From Zeimonas sp036675585 (GTDB lineage Bacteria; Pseudomonadota; Gammaproteobacteria; Burkholderiales; Burkholderiaceae_E), in assembly GCA_036675585.1 (NCBI GenBank), contig JAKFES010000251.1, positions 1 through 6,874 of the forward strand: a stretch of 6,874 bases of DNA, written 5' to 3'. The translations under genes were made by a program, and so were the position numbers. Numbering within the stretch: position 1 is the first letter of the stretch; each line of letters starts with the position of its first letter. Of the stretch, positions 5,736-6,874 are shown piece by piece. Under the pieces are notes generated by a model. The model was given only the letters and a program-made list of their open reading frames with translations, did not search any database and was not told where the DNA came from.

Positions 5736-6758
5736 ATGAGCGCCCCCCGGTACGGTCCGGATCCCCCATTGCCGCGTTTCGCACAGATCGAGCCGATCGG
5801 GCGCTGCAATCTCGCCTGCCGGATGTGCACGGTCAACGATCGCATCGACACGGTCGGCGAGATGTCCGTCGACCGGTTCCGCACGCTGCTCGATCAGATG
5901 CCGACGCTCGAGACGCTGCATCTGCAGGGCCTGGGCGAACCGATGCTGCACCCGGATTTCTTCGCGATGGTTGCGCTCGCCGCGGCGCGCGGAATCCGCG
6001 TCTCGGCGAACACCAATCTCACGCTGCTCACGCCGGCGCGAGCGCGCCGCTGCATCGACAGCGGGCTCGCCGCGCTCTCGGTGTCGCTCGACGGCGCCAG
6101 CGCCCGGGTCTATGAATCGATCCGGCGCAAGGCGTCGTTCGACAAGGTGCTGCGCAATCTCGACCGGCTGACGCAGGCGCGCGATGCAGCCGGCAGCGCG
6201 CTCGAGGTGCGCGGCGTGATGGTCCTGATGCGAAGCAACATCGACGAACTGCCCGCGCTCGTCGGGTTGCTGCACGACCACGGAGTCGACGAGCTGCTCG
6301 TGCAGCGCTTGTCGAGCGACCTCGAGCAGCGCGACCTCGCGCCCGGCTACATCCCGATCCGCGACTACGTACGCGATGCGGAACTGCACCCCGGCGACCT
6401 CGCGCACGCCGAAGGCGTGTTCGAGCGCGCCCGCTCGCTGGCCGCCGCGCTCGGCTTGCGGCTGCACCTGCCGCGGCTCGCCGAAGCGCAGCCCGAGGCA
6501 ACGCCGCGCGACGAATCGGTGCCGCGCTGTCGCTGGCCGTGGGAGCAGCTGTACGTCACCGCGGCCGGCGAGCTGCTGCCGTGCTGCATGGTCGCCACGG
6601 CCGACCGCGCGAGTTTCGGCAACGTCTTCGATCCGCGCTCGCCGGGGCTCGCCGCACGCTGGCACGGCGACGACGCGAACGCGTTCCGCAGCGCGCTGGC
6701 GAGCGACTCGCCGCCCGACGTGTGCCGCGGCTGCGCGCTGTATCGCGGAACGTTCTAG
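5736..6758 (+). CDS. radical SAM protein with reduced SPASM-like C-terminus
   Basis: The 340-residue protein carries the radical SAM signature CNLACRMC (Cys24, Cys28, Cys31), which binds the [4Fe-4S] cluster that cleaves S-adenosylmethionine to the 5'-deoxyadenosyl radical. It also has the glycine motif GLGEP (66-70) and the barrel strands VSANTNLTLL (89-98) and LSVSLDG (114-120). The C-terminal region has Cys265, Cys283, Cys284, Cys330 and Cys333 in the contexts PRCRWPWEQLYV, GELLPCCMV and VCRGCALYRG, resembling a SPASM/twitch auxiliary-cluster domain. A full SPASM has seven cysteines for two clusters; here there are enough for one. Relatives include peptide-modifying maturases and small-molecule enzymes, so the substrate cannot be named. 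No precursor-peptide gene is visible beside it. The ATG at 5736 is preferred over a TTG at 5718, which would start within a few bases of the hairpin. It is probably cytoplasmic and oxygen-sensitive. Confidence 0.9.
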   Translation: MSAPRYGPDPPLPRFAQIEPIGRCNLACRMCTVNDRIDTVGEMSVDRFRTLLDQMPTLETLHLQGLGEPMLHPDFFAMVALAAARGIRVSANTNLTLLTPARARRCIDSGLAALSVSLDGASARVYESIRRKASFDKVLRNLDRLTQARDAAGSALEVRGVMVLMRSNIDELPALVGLLHDHGVDELLVQRLSSDLEQRDLAPGYIPIRDYVRDAELHPGDLAHAEGVFERARSLAAALGLRLHLPRLAEAQPEATPRDESVPRCRWPWEQLYVTAAGELLPCCMVATADRASFGNVFDPRSPGLAARWHGDDANAFRSALASDSPPDVCRGCALYRGTF

Positions 6759-6798
6759 GGCCTGTTCACACTACGATCGTCCCCGCGTGAGCCCGAAA
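6759..6798. other. non-coding lead-in between radical SAM stop and the palindrome
   Basis: This stretch follows the radical SAM TAG (6756-6758) directly and begins GGCCTGTTCACACTACG. It contains the eight-base palindrome ACGATCGT (6773-6780). No gene is seen. The start of the 3' element may lie here, which would put its boundary on or next to the stop codon. Confidence 0.3.
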
Positions 6799-6874
6799 AA
6801 AGCGCGCAATCCAGGCGCAAAGCGCAGCCGTGGCGGGGCCACGGCGAGCATTTGCAACGCCGAGTGCGCGCTTT
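6799..6874. repeat. long imperfect palindrome at right edge (repeat element or bidirectional terminator)
   Basis: AAAGCGCGCA (6799-6808) is the exact reverse complement of TGCGCGCTTT (6865-6874). Nested inside is CCGTGGC (6828-6834) with GCCACGG (6838-6844) around a GGG loop, and between these lie weaker matching segments (GGCG...CGCC and GCAAA...TTTGC). The whole 76 bases can therefore fold into one long hairpin centred near 6836. The left arm is preceded by further A residues (6796-6798), and the right arm ends in T residues at the window edge, so it may extend further. An A-run/stem/T-run layout suits a bidirectional terminator of the radical SAM gene, but the length and nesting are more like a dispersed palindromic repeat or a small non-autonomous element. 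Confidence 0.5.

Noticed and set aside
5163..6665. Minus-strand open frame of 500 codons opposite the thioredoxin and radical SAM genes
   Set aside because: No domain is visible, and it is fully antisense to two genes with catalytic motifs; long antisense frames are common at this GC content.
6808..6826. Second AAT-N6-GCAA match (6808-6820), plus the octamer AAAGCGCA (6819-6826)
   Set aside because: It lies inside the palindromic element with no downstream gene in view; about one chance match to a seven-base consensus is expected in a window this size.
1..6874. CRISPR array, tRNA, rRNA, transposase or defence system
   Set aside because: No regularly spaced repeats, no RNA gene signatures and no transposase, nuclease or recombinase motifs were seen on either strand.

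Overview
The window is very GC-rich, with dense coding and strong G/C bias at third codon positions. Its protein families (a PAS S-box protein, a fused c4/AdhB-type multiheme cytochrome, an Ada-type alkylation repair protein, a small CGHC thioredoxin) point to a betaproteobacterium, most likely Burkholderiales or a close relative. This is inferred from protein style only; there is no rRNA or other marker.

Layout. (a) 1-353, minus strand: the N-terminal part of a PAS protein that runs off the left edge. (b) 354-470: a divergent intergenic region. (c) 471-992, plus: a small four-helix membrane protein of unknown function. (d) 1111-3072, plus: an exported cytochrome with five CXXCH haem sites, which reads as a diheme c4-like protein fused to a triheme dehydrogenase-type cytochrome subunit. 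(e) 3143-4276, plus: an Ada homologue with an intact C-terminal O6-methylguanine methyltransferase and an AraC-type helix-turn-helix, but with all four N-terminal zinc/acceptor cysteines replaced. A match to the E. coli Ada operator consensus lies just upstream. (f) 4322-5308, plus: meso-diaminopimelate dehydrogenase. (g) 5340-5684, plus: a small thioredoxin. (h) 5736-6758, plus: a radical SAM protein with a reduced SPASM-like C-terminus. (i) 6759-6874: no gene; a long imperfect palindrome that continues to, and probably past, the right edge.

Genes from 471 to 6758 all lie on the plus strand with short gaps (118, 70, 45, 31 and 51 bases), so some co-transcription is possible, but the functions are diverse: periplasmic electron transfer, alkylation repair, lysine/cell-wall precursor synthesis, thiol redox and radical chemistry. 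It looks like ordinary core-genome neighbourhood rather than one dedicated system. The plausible functional pair is thioredoxin plus radical SAM enzyme, and a strong hairpin lies between even those two. The most unusual item is the cysteine-less Ada sensor domain next to a preserved Ada-box-like site. No canonical Shine-Dalgarno sequence is evident before most of the starts, and two genes have -10-like hexamers placed as expected for leaderless transcripts.
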